Virus record (IMG/VR): IMGVR_UViG_3300030103_005395 | Coordinates: 1-28,716 of that record | Direction: 5' to 3' (one strand) | DNA: 28,716 nucleotides | Source: a virus | Shown here: piece by piece, positions 1-7,148 of the stretch | How positions within the stretch are numbered: position 1 is the stretch's first letter | Layout: each line of letters begins with the position of its first letter | Program-made: the position numbers and the translations under genes | Notes under the pieces: generated by a model | Seen by the model: only the letters and a program-made list of their open reading frames with translations | Databases searched by the model: none | What the model was told of the DNA's origin: nothing

Positions 1-1383
1 GGATCAGTTCCCATTCGAGATGATAATACATGCAGTTGGGGGGTCATCGATGTTGATCGTTATAATATACAGCATCAAGAAATTATATCGATTATACGGA
101 AAAGGAAATACCCACTCGTACCGTTCAGATCAAAGTCCAACGGACTCCATTTAATTTTATTCATTGAAGGTGTAGTTGCTGCATCTGCAATGCGTAAAAA
201 ATTAATTGAACTTGCATCTGACTTAGGTATCAACGACACAACAACAGATATATTCCCAGCACAAGATGAAGTCGACTTGACTCCTGAAAACTGGGATGAA
301 AAAAGAAAAGGAAATTTTGTTAATCTTCCTTATCAAAAAGCACATATGACAACAAGAGTTGCAATGGATGATAGTTGCAACTCTGTAAGTATAAAAGATT
401 TATATAAGTTTGTATCTAATTATAGATTAAAGCCAGCAGAATTTAAGAAATTAAAAATTTTCCAAGACGATGAAACAAAAGATTACCCACCTTGTGTTGT
501 TAATTTTATGAAAAACAAAGTACAAAAAGGTGAAGGTAGAAATGATGCAATGTTTAACGTTGCAGTATTAGCAAAAAAAATAAATCCAGATCCTGTTATG
601 TATGAGGATTGGACAAGAAACATGATGAGTAAAGTTTGTTCTGAAACACTTCATCCAAAAGAATTGCAAAATATATTTAAAGGTGTAGAAAATAAGGAAT
701 ATGCGTACAAATGTAAAACGTCAATCGCTAGAATGCACTGTGTATCATCTGAATGCGTTAAGCGTAAACTTGGGATTGGAGCTAATGAAGCTTTACCTGA
801 AGTAGGTAAACTCATAAAAGTAAATTCATATCCTGAACCATATTGGATTTTACCAATACAAGGTAAATCTATAAGACTTTCAACAAAACAATTATACCAA
901 CAGCAGTTACTTGGTGAACAACTTTTAAATTACGATATAGTGTGGAGACCACTCAAGCCAAGTAAAAGAGACCCAGATCCATATAGAGATTGGTTAGATG
1001 AATTAATGACAAACAAACAAGACATGGAAGGTTTTGATGCTACTGAAGAAGGTAGTGATGTATTTAATTCTAGAATGTCTAGATTTTTAGAAGATGTAGA
1101 AGATACAACAGAATTTGATCAAATAGATTCTGGTAATATTTGGAAAGATGATTCAGAAATGAGATTTAAATTAGAAACTTTTAGATCATTTATGAAGAAG
1201 ATGGGTTATAATTGGAACGAAAAAGAATGCACAAGATTTTTAGAACAAGGTGGAGCAAAACCAAAAGCAAAATTCAAAGGTATACAAAGCAGACACTGGA
1301 TTGTAGCTTTACCACAACAAATGGAGCATAAAAATAAAGATGTCAAATTCACTAAACCGAAGGCTGCGTGGGAAGACAATTAA
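1..1383 (+). CDS. Archaeo-eukaryotic-type primase (AEP), 5' end outside window
   Basis: The frame is open from base 1, so the gene is cut by the window; the first internal ATG at 190 is not its start. Counting from base 1, residues 13-22 read WGVIDVDRYN, the hhhDhD metal-binding motif (D17, D19). Residues 44-50 read SKSNGLH, the sxH nucleotide-binding motif of AEP primases. Further on come TDIFPAQ and FVNLPYQ, similar to the 'IFPKQ' and 'NLPY' segments of phage and TOTE-type AEP domains, and a cysteine-containing C-terminal part around residues 210-260. Its role would be to make primers at the fork. It overlaps the SF1 helicase by 44 bases and lies 2 kb upstream of the polymerase, so the three look like one replisome operon. 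The family call is fairly secure; the substrate (RNA or DNA primers) cannot be told. Confidence 0.8.
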   Translation, partial: GSVPIRDDNTCSWGVIDVDRYNIQHQEIISIIRKRKYPLVPFRSKSNGLHLILFIEGVVAASAMRKKLIELASDLGINDTTTDIFPAQDEVDLTPENWDEKRKGNFVNLPYQKAHMTTRVAMDDSCNSVSIKDLYKFVSNYRLKPAEFKKLKIFQDDETKDYPPCVVNFMKNKVQKGEGRNDAMFNVAVLAKKINPDPVMYEDWTRNMMSKVCSETLHPKELQNIFKGVENKEYAYKCKTSIARMHCVSSECVKRKLGIGANEALPEVGKLIKVNSYPEPYWILPIQGKSIRLSTKQLYQQQLLGEQLLNYDIVWRPLKPSKRDPDPYRDWLDELMTNKQDMEGFDATEEGSDVFNSRMSRFLEDVEDTTEFDQIDSGNIWKDDSEMRFKLETFRSFMKKMGYNWNEKECTRFLEQGGAKPKAKFKGIQSRHWIVALPQQMEHKNKDVKFTKPKAAWEDN

Positions 1384-2950
1384 AATTTTTGGTCCTCCAG
1401 GTACAGGTAAAACAGAAAATTTATTAAAACGTGTGCAACGTTACTTACGGCAAGGATATTCTCCTGATGAAATTTGTTACGTGTCTTTTACAAATAAAGC
1501 TGTAAATGAATGTGTTGCTAGAGTTAGAAAAAGATTTAAAGAATATGATGAAGATGATTTCAAATACTTTCGAACGTTACATTCTTTGGCAAGACAACAG
1601 TTTGCTGAGATTCCCGTTTTAGATCCAAAAGCAGATATGCTTATGTTTCATACACAATATGGAACTGTAAAAGTTAACTACAAAGATGGTCACGATGATG
1701 CAAAAGTTTATAACAATTGGTCACTACAAATTTATGACAGAGCTAGAAATATGAAAGTTGATCCTGTGTGGTTATATAAACAACAATCTAGAAAATCTGT
1801 AAGACTTCAGCAGTTTAAATCTATAATTGCAGGTTATGAACAATTCAAAACAATGGAGTTGGAAAATGGCCAACGAACACCGGACAGATTAGATTTTACT
1901 GATATGGTGCAAAGATACATTACAGATGGTTTGGTAATACCATTCAAGGTTTTAATGGTTGATGAAGCTCAAGATCTAACACCCCTGCAGTGGGATATGA
2001 TTGTAAAGATATCTGAATCTGTAGACAGAGTTTACATAGCTGGAGATGATGACCAAGCTATATATGAATGGAACGGTGCTGATGTAAATTTATTTCAAAC
2101 ATTTCCAGGCAAGTCTCTTGTTTTAAAAAAAAGTGTTAGATTAAATAAAAACATACATTACTTCTCAAGTTGTCTTCTTAGTTCTATGGGTAATAACAGA
2201 ATAGAAAAAGAATTTTATTCTAACGGTAAAGATGGATCTATACAAAGATGGAACGGATTAAAGAAAGTACCTTGGGATTTAGATGGTAGTTGGATGGTGT
2301 TAGCTAGAATCAATGATGTTAAGAAGGAGCTGCAGCAGGAGGCAAAGAATCTTGGCCTGTACTATCAAGATCAAAAAAACAATAAATCATTTGATCCAAA
2401 TCAATTTATGGCAATTGAGTTATGGGGGAAGATTTGCGAAGGTGGTGCTATATCAAGAGAAGAAGCCTGCATAATGTACGAGTATTTATTAAATATAGAC
2501 CACGGATACCGGTCACAGGATAGTAAAAAATGGTCTTTTGCACATCCAAATCAAGTGTTTACTTTTGATGAATTACACTTAAGGTGTGGTATGCGAGACG
2601 AAAAAGGTCCATGGAATCAAGTGTTTAAAAGAAAATTTAAAGACAAGGATAAACAATACTTTAACAAATTAATGAAAGAAGGTGTGGATCTTACGCAACC
2701 ACCAAATATTATTATTGATACTATCCATCAAGTAAAAGGTGGTGAGGCAGACAATGTGGTGTTGGCCAGCAAATGTAATTTCCCATCACATTTTGACAAA
2801 AAGAATCTAGCAGAAAAAGTAAAAGAACTTAGAGTTTGGTATACAGGTGTTACTAGATGTAAGCAAAGTTTACACTTGCTAGGTACAAATCATCAATATA
2901 ACTTTCCATTAGGAAAATATTTTAAATTATACGAGGCAAATTATGTTTAG
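1340..2950 (+). CDS. UvrD/Rep-like superfamily 1 DNA helicase
   Basis: This 536-aa ATP-dependent DNA helicase has the SF1 motifs in order: Walker A GPPGTGKT (residues 18-25), motif Ia VSFTNKA (48-54), Walker B DEAQD (208-212), motif III GDDDQAIYEW (235-244), motif V TIHQVKGGEAD (about 459-469) and motif VI YTGVTRCK (about 500). It is shorter than cellular UvrD (about 700 aa), which fits compact phage versions. The ATG at 1340 lies inside the end of the primase gene, with GGAG about 14 bases upstream, suggesting translational coupling. No DnaB- or gp4-like ring helicase occurs in this window, so this may be the fork helicase, working with the primase and PolA; it could instead serve repair or recombination. 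Confidence 0.9.
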   Translation: MSNSLNRRLRGKTIKIFGPPGTGKTENLLKRVQRYLRQGYSPDEICYVSFTNKAVNECVARVRKRFKEYDEDDFKYFRTLHSLARQQFAEIPVLDPKADMLMFHTQYGTVKVNYKDGHDDAKVYNNWSLQIYDRARNMKVDPVWLYKQQSRKSVRLQQFKSIIAGYEQFKTMELENGQRTPDRLDFTDMVQRYITDGLVIPFKVLMVDEAQDLTPLQWDMIVKISESVDRVYIAGDDDQAIYEWNGADVNLFQTFPGKSLVLKKSVRLNKNIHYFSSCLLSSMGNNRIEKEFYSNGKDGSIQRWNGLKKVPWDLDGSWMVLARINDVKKELQQEAKNLGLYYQDQKNNKSFDPNQFMAIELWGKICEGGAISREEACIMYEYLLNIDHGYRSQDSKKWSFAHPNQVFTFDELHLRCGMRDEKGPWNQVFKRKFKDKDKQYFNKLMKEGVDLTQPPNIIIDTIHQVKGGEADNVVLASKCNFPSHFDKKNLAEKVKELRVWYTGVTRCKQSLHLLGTNHQYNFPLGKYFKLYEANYV

Positions 2951-3146
2951 AAAAATAATACTTGATGCACTTGAAGATAGATACATCGCACAAATATCTG
3001 AAGCAGAAGCAACTATAAAAATATATTTAGAAAAACCAGTTGGCATAGGAGAACATCCACAACACATAGATGAAGTAGATAAATTAATTGAAAAAATATC
3101 TACTGCAGAAGAAAAACTTGGAATCTTGAAAGGATTCAAACTATGA
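2943..3146 (+). CDS. Small hypothetical protein (67 aa)
   Basis: I do not recognise this family. The protein is acidic and predicted mostly alpha-helical, with charged heptad-like stretches rich in E, K and I. The start overlaps the last bases of the helicase gene and the end overlaps the next gene by four bases (ATGA), so it sits inside a tightly coupled operon. That position is the main evidence that it is real. Translation in the helicase operon suggests an accessory replication or regulatory role, but nothing in the sequence proves this. Confidence 0.65.
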   Translation: MFRKIILDALEDRYIAQISEAEATIKIYLEKPVGIGEHPQHIDEVDKLIEKISTAEEKLGILKGFKL

Positions 3147-3382
3147 CACATAAAGATTTATTTAAAGGAACTACTTACGATTCTTTAGAAAAGCAGGTAG
3201 GCGGGAATCACTACTCTAAAATGAAGATTCAGCCCGCACACTTTATTAACGAAAACAATTTAGAATTTGCTGAAGGCAATGCAATAAAATACATTTGCAG
3301 GCATAAATCAAAAGGTAAAGCTAAAGATATAGAAAAAGCTATACATTATCTTGAAATGATTTTAGAGAGAGATTATTCGTAA
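3143..3382 (+). CDS. DUF3310 family protein
   Basis: The 79-aa protein carries the hallmark of DUF3310: QVGGNHYSKMKIQP (residues 18-31), a helix with FAEGNAIKYICRHKSKGK (42-59) and a final DIEKAIHYLE segment. These small proteins are common in phage replication and nucleotide-metabolism regions and are often labelled 'nucleotide kinase', although no such activity follows from the motifs and there is no P-loop here. The length is usual for the single-domain form. It starts by ATGA overlap with the upstream gene, and its stop codon overlaps the ATG of the next one, so it is part of the same operon. Its biochemical role is unknown. Confidence 0.88.
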   Translation: MTHKDLFKGTTYDSLEKQVGGNHYSKMKIQPAHFINENNLEFAEGNAIKYICRHKSKGKAKDIEKAIHYLEMILERDYS

Positions 3383-3471
3383 TGGAATGGTTGTTTTCTA
3401 TTGCCTTGATAATGATAATATTTGGTGTAGTTTGTTTGTTATTACATTTTTGGAACAATGAAGATTTATGA
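3382..3471 (+). CDS. Tiny single-span membrane protein (29 aa)
   Basis: The ATG shares one base with the stop codon of the DUF3310 gene. The reading frame gives MEWLFSIALIMIIFG, then further hydrophobic residues, ending HFWNNEDL. This is one transmembrane segment of about 20 residues with a short charged tail. No family is recognised. It overlaps the lipoprotein gene that follows by four bases. An inner-membrane peptide paired with an outer-membrane lipoprotein recalls a spanin pair, but the periplasmic coiled coil of a normal i-spanin is missing, so that idea is weak. Confidence 0.45.
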   Translation: MEWLFSIALIMIIFGVVCLLLHFWNNEDL

Positions 3472-3587
3472 TACGTATAATTATTATAGTTGGTATTGTT
3501 ATGACCCTGACTTCGTGCATAAAAGACTACGATCTAAATCCCGCAACTACTATTATAAGATATATCGTAAATGACTCATCAACTTAA
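3468..3587 (+). CDS. Small predicted lipoprotein (39 aa)
   Basis: The frame starts at an ATG that overlaps the stop of the preceding tiny gene (ATGA). It encodes a short positive N-terminus, a hydrophobic stretch IIIIVGIVMT and a lipobox LTSC at residues 14-17. Signal peptidase II should cut before Cys17, leaving a lipidated mature peptide of about 23 residues, NPATTIIRYI being its middle part. The gene runs 17 bases into the start of the polymerase gene in another frame. An o-spanin/Rz1-like or superinfection-exclusion role is possible. The lipobox and the coupled position are the only evidence. Confidence 0.5.
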   Translation: MIRIIIIVGIVMTLTSCIKDYDLNPATTIIRYIVNDSST

Positions 3588-5439
3588 TTTTATTTATAAT
3601 GATAGCGATTGGGTATGTCCTAGTGAATATCCAGACCTAAGACATGCTAAAGAAATCGCAATAGATTTAGAAACAAAAGATCCAAATATCAAAACTAAAG
3701 GTGCAGGTTGGGCAACATTTGATGGAGCTATTGTTGGTTTTGCTGTAGCAGCTCTAGATCAACAATGGTATTTTCCTATTCAACATGATGCAGGAGGCAA
3801 TATGGATTTAGGTATCACAACTGCCTGGATGCAAGATATTTTAAAAACCCCAGCTACAAAAATATTTCATAATGCAAGTTATGATGTCGGTTGGTTGCTT
3901 GTAAATGGTTTTGAGATAAGAGGTAAGATTGTAGATACAATGATTGCTGCAGCGTTAATAAATGAAAATAGATATAGTTTTAGTTTAAACGCATGTGCAA
4001 AAGATTACCTAGGAGAAATTAAGAATGAAACATTTTTAAATGAAAAGGCCAAAGAATGGGGAATTGACCCTAAAGCTGACCTCTGGAGACTGCCTGCAGG
4101 TTACGTAGGATTCTATGCTGAACAAGATGCAGGTCTTACCCTTAAGTTATGGCAAAGATTTAAAACAGAAATATCGAAACAAAGTTTGAATGATGTTTGG
4201 GACATGGAGATGGAGCTCCTACCTATATTGATTGAAACTAGGAGAAGAGGAATTAGAGTTGATGAAGAGAAAGCTGCAAAATTAAAAAAAGAATTTAAAG
4301 AGAAAGAGTTTCAAGTTTTAAAAAAGATAAAAGAAAAGACTACAATTAAACCTGACATATGGGCTGCAAGATCTGTCGCTCAGGTATTTGATAGAATAGG
4401 TGTAGATTACCCAAGGACACCGAAAACTGGAGAACCAAGCTTTACGCAAAATTGGTTAGTAAATTGTAATAACCCGATAGCGCAACTAATAAGAGAAGCA
4501 AGAGAAATAAATAAATTCCATTCAACATTTATTGACTCAATTCAAAGGTTTGTACACAAAGGTAGAATACATTCAGAGATAAACCAATTAAGATCTGACC
4601 AAGGTGGAACTGTATCTGGACGTTTGTCATATTCTAATCCTAACCTACAACAAATTCCTGCTAGAAACAAAGAGTTTGGAGATAAAATAAGAAGTTTATT
4701 TTTACCTGAAGAAGGAAAACAGTGGGGGAGTTTTGATTACAGCCAACAGGAGCCAAGGTTAGTTGCTCACTATGCTGCTAGTGTAAATGAAGATTTTAGT
4801 GGTGCAGATGAATTTATCGAAGCTTACAAGAATGAAGCTGCTGACTTCCACCAAATAGTAGCTGATATGGCAGGTATATCAAGAACTCAGGCCAAGACGA
4901 TCAATTTGGGTCTTTTTTATGGCATGGGTAAGGCAAAGCTTTCTAAAGAATTAGGAATATCAAAAGACGCTGCTGAAAATTTATTAGGTAAATACCATAC
5001 AAGAGTACCATTTGTTAAGAGATTGGCTGAGGCAGTGACCAACAGTGCCTCAAAATATGGCTTTATTAGGACAATAAGGGGTCGTAAATGCCGATTCGAC
5101 ATGTGGGAGCCTGCTACCTTCGGAATGAACAAAGCAATGCAATACGAGGAGGCTAAGGCGATTTATGGAAATAATATTAGAAGAGCCTTTACTTATAAAG
5201 CCCTCAACAGGCTTATCCAAGGATCTGCAGCTGATCAAACAAAACAAGCAATGATAGATTGTTATAAGGCAGGATATGAACCATTATTACAAATTCATGA
5301 TGAGTTATGTTTTTCTATAAATAGTGAGAAAGATATTGCTGGAGTAAAAAATATTATGGAGTCTGCAATAGAAAATTTAAAAGTACCTTTCAAAGTAGAT
5401 GTAGCTCTAGGTAGAAGCTGGGGTGAAGCAAAAGAATAA
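3571..5439 (+). CDS. polA: Family A DNA polymerase with 3'-5' exonuclease domain
   Basis: This 622-aa replicative polymerase has an N-terminal DnaQ-like proofreading domain: Exo I IAIDLET (D32, E34), Exo II FHNASYD (N101, D105), Exo III YAEQD (Y182, D186). The polymerase domain has motif A FDYSQQEPR (about 386-394), motif B R438-x3-K442-x3-L446-x3-Y450, and motif C HDE (576-578). The 5'-3' exonuclease of cellular Pol I is absent, as in T7-like phages. Residue 446 aligns with E. coli Phe762 and is leucine; in marine viral PolA surveys this residue varies among F, Y and L and is discussed in relation to replication speed and lifestyle. It follows the primase-helicase operon and is followed after two bases by a carbamoyltransferase gene. 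No clear ribosome binding site precedes ATG 3571, so coupling to the overlapping lipoprotein gene is likely. Confidence 0.96.
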   Translation: MTHQLNFIYNDSDWVCPSEYPDLRHAKEIAIDLETKDPNIKTKGAGWATFDGAIVGFAVAALDQQWYFPIQHDAGGNMDLGITTAWMQDILKTPATKIFHNASYDVGWLLVNGFEIRGKIVDTMIAAALINENRYSFSLNACAKDYLGEIKNETFLNEKAKEWGIDPKADLWRLPAGYVGFYAEQDAGLTLKLWQRFKTEISKQSLNDVWDMEMELLPILIETRRRGIRVDEEKAAKLKKEFKEKEFQVLKKIKEKTTIKPDIWAARSVAQVFDRIGVDYPRTPKTGEPSFTQNWLVNCNNPIAQLIREAREINKFHSTFIDSIQRFVHKGRIHSEINQLRSDQGGTVSGRLSYSNPNLQQIPARNKEFGDKIRSLFLPEEGKQWGSFDYSQQEPRLVAHYAASVNEDFSGADEFIEAYKNEAADFHQIVADMAGISRTQAKTINLGLFYGMGKAKLSKELGISKDAAENLLGKYHTRVPFVKRLAEAVTNSASKYGFIRTIRGRKCRFDMWEPATFGMNKAMQYEEAKAIYGNNIRRAFTYKALNRLIQGSAADQTKQAMIDCYKAGYEPLLQIHDELCFSINSEKDIAGVKNIMESAIENLKVPFKVDVALGRSWGEAKE

Positions 5440-5441
5440 TA

Positions 5442-6938
5442 ATGAAATTTCTTGGTCTAAGGTTATGTGAGCACGACTCAAACATAACTTACTCGGATGG
5501 AGTGCAAGTAAAATATTTTAAATATGAAAGACACAATCAAATAAAACATTTTGGATTAAACAATCTTACTGATTGGGTAGATACTCAAAAAATATTAAAT
5601 TTTAAACTTGAAGAACTAGACGCAATAGCAATTGTTATTGATGTATTTAGGTATCCAGATATTAAAAAAGAAGATCCCGAAAAACTATTTGAAAAAATAA
5701 ACATACCTTACGAACCTTTTACAAACTTAAAATGTCCTGTGTATAGATTAGACCACCACTATGCTCACAAACTTTCTAATTGGCCTCTCGTAGATTCTTC
5801 TGATGTTGATTTTGTTCTAGATGGCTTTGGAGATTTAAGGAGGAGCTGCAGTATATTTAGAAAACACAAGCTTGAAGAAGTTTATACCTTAGACACCATG
5901 CATTCTTTCGGTAAACAAATGGCTGCTATGGGTAGACATATGGGTATATCAGGAATCGCTGATGATGCAGTTGGTAAACTAATGGCTTTGAAACAATTTG
6001 GTAACTTTAATCCTGAGTATTTTACTCAGATTTCTAAGTTTGGTTTAAAAGATTCTAAATTAATTTTTGATTTTAAAAGATTTGTTGATGTTATAGGTAG
6101 TGACCTTGCTGCTAATTACAAGTTTTTAGATTATGTTAGAACTTTGCATGATTATATGGAAATAGCTTTTCCTAAATTTTTTAACGAACGTGCAGGTCGG
6201 AATGAAGTTGTGACTTATTCTGGAGGAGTTGCTCATAATGTATGTATTAATTCTAAAATTAAAAGAGATCTTCCTAATTTAATTATACCACCTCATTGTA
6301 ACGATGAAGGATTGTCACTAGGATGTGTTGAGTTTTTAAGAATACATTGCAATCAACCTAGGTTTGACAAGACTGGTTTTCCATACTGGCAAACGGACAC
6401 AGGACCACGGACAGAGCCATCGAGTGAAACAATCAAGAAGACTGCTGAAGGTCTAGCGCAGGGTAAAATAATAGGTTGGTATCAAGGTCATGGCGAAATA
6501 GGACCTAGAGCTCTTGGCAATAGATCTATCTTGATGAGCCCCGAAGTGAAGAATGGTAAGTCCATATTAAATAGCAAAGTAAAACACAGAGAAGATTACA
6601 GGCCTTTTGCTGCTTCAATTCTTTATGATGATGTGCAAGATTATTTTGAATGGGAAGGTGAAAGTAATTTTATGAAATACAGCGTAAGCTTTAAGGATTC
6701 TATTTTTGAACCAATATCTCACATTGATAACACAAGTAGAATACAGACAGTTAGTCATGAACTTAAAATATTTCATGAATTGATTTATCAATTTAAGAAG
6801 TTAACTGGCTTACCAATGCTTCTGAATACTTCATTGAATGATAATGGAAAACCAATTGCAGGTAAACCAGCAGATGCATTATCCCTTTTGAATAATTCTC
6901 AAATGGATTCTTTAGTTGTAGGTGACGAAGTATTTTGA
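5442..6938 (+). CDS. NodU/TobZ-type O-carbamoyltransferase (first copy)
   Basis: The 498-aa protein has the two-domain form of the NodU/CmcH/TobZ family, which moves a carbamoyl group from carbamoyl phosphate via carbamoyl-AMP to a hydroxyl group. The N-terminal Kae1-like domain shows the metal-binding DHHYAH (residues 104-109), a VLDGFGD segment and SGGVAHN (260-266). The C-terminal YrdC-like domain shows GPRALGNRS (around 354-362), KHREDYRPFAAS, TVSHE and LLNTSLNDNG. All expected motifs are present, so it should be active. It lies two bases after polA on the same strand and is probably cotranscribed. The acceptor is unknown; sugars of surface polysaccharides or a modified base in phage DNA are possibilities. 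No hydroxymethylase or other base-modification gene is visible nearby. Confidence 0.9.
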   Translation: MKFLGLRLCEHDSNITYSDGVQVKYFKYERHNQIKHFGLNNLTDWVDTQKILNFKLEELDAIAIVIDVFRYPDIKKEDPEKLFEKINIPYEPFTNLKCPVYRLDHHYAHKLSNWPLVDSSDVDFVLDGFGDLRRSCSIFRKHKLEEVYTLDTMHSFGKQMAAMGRHMGISGIADDAVGKLMALKQFGNFNPEYFTQISKFGLKDSKLIFDFKRFVDVIGSDLAANYKFLDYVRTLHDYMEIAFPKFFNERAGRNEVVTYSGGVAHNVCINSKIKRDLPNLIIPPHCNDEGLSLGCVEFLRIHCNQPRFDKTGFPYWQTDTGPRTEPSSETIKKTAEGLAQGKIIGWYQGHGEIGPRALGNRSILMSPEVKNGKSILNSKVKHREDYRPFAASILYDDVQDYFEWEGESNFMKYSVSFKDSIFEPISHIDNTSRIQTVSHELKIFHELIYQFKKLTGLPMLLNTSLNDNGKPIAGKPADALSLLNNSQMDSLVVGDEVF

Positions 6939-7054
6939 GTTGCTTCAATCTCCTCTATTGTCATATCTTTTAGCTTTGGATTATAATTATAAAATTTTAT
7001 TTTATAACCTTTCTCCTTTAACTCTTTTAGTCTTTGTGGGTTCCAATAAAACAT
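6899..7054 (-). CDS. Small hypothetical protein (51 aa) antisense to the end of the first carbamoyltransferase
   Basis: On the minus strand an ATG at 7054 is preceded by AAAGGAGAGAGC, a strong Shine-Dalgarno sequence at good spacing, and further up by TATAAT. The protein begins MFYWNPQRLKELKEKGYKIK and continues with a lysine-rich helix, then a polar tail NTSSPTTKES. It is not similar to anything I recognise. Its last 40 bases overlap the last 40 bases of the plus-strand carbamoyltransferase gene. It is the most downstream gene of the minus-strand block, after the second carbamoyltransferase. The ribosome binding site and promoter make it more credible than its length suggests. Confidence 0.55.
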   Translation of the reverse strand: MFYWNPQRLKELKEKGYKIKFYNYNPKLKDMTIEEIEATQNTSSPTTKESI

Positions 7055-7079
7055 GCTCTCTCCTTTTTTGTTTTTACCT

Positions 7080-7085
7080 ATTATA
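7080..7085 (-). promoter_or_regulatory. Candidate -10 box for the 51-aa minus-strand gene
   Basis: The minus strand reads GGTATAATAGG here, a perfect TATAAT. The start codon at 7054 lies about 25 bases downstream, leaving room for a short leader with the AAAGGAGAG site. No good -35 hexamer sits 17 bases upstream; the region is A-rich instead. Confidence 0.4.
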
Positions 7086-7148
7086 CCATGGACGTTTTTT
7101 TAATTTTTTATTTTATTGAATAGTAGACGACTGCCTGTTGCGGGGGTT

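Noticed and set aside
6922-7119. Plus-strand frame of 65 codons after the first carbamoyltransferase
   Set aside because: It has no ribosome binding site, is phenylalanine/leucine-rich from AT-rich DNA, and lies antisense to the better supported 51-aa gene.
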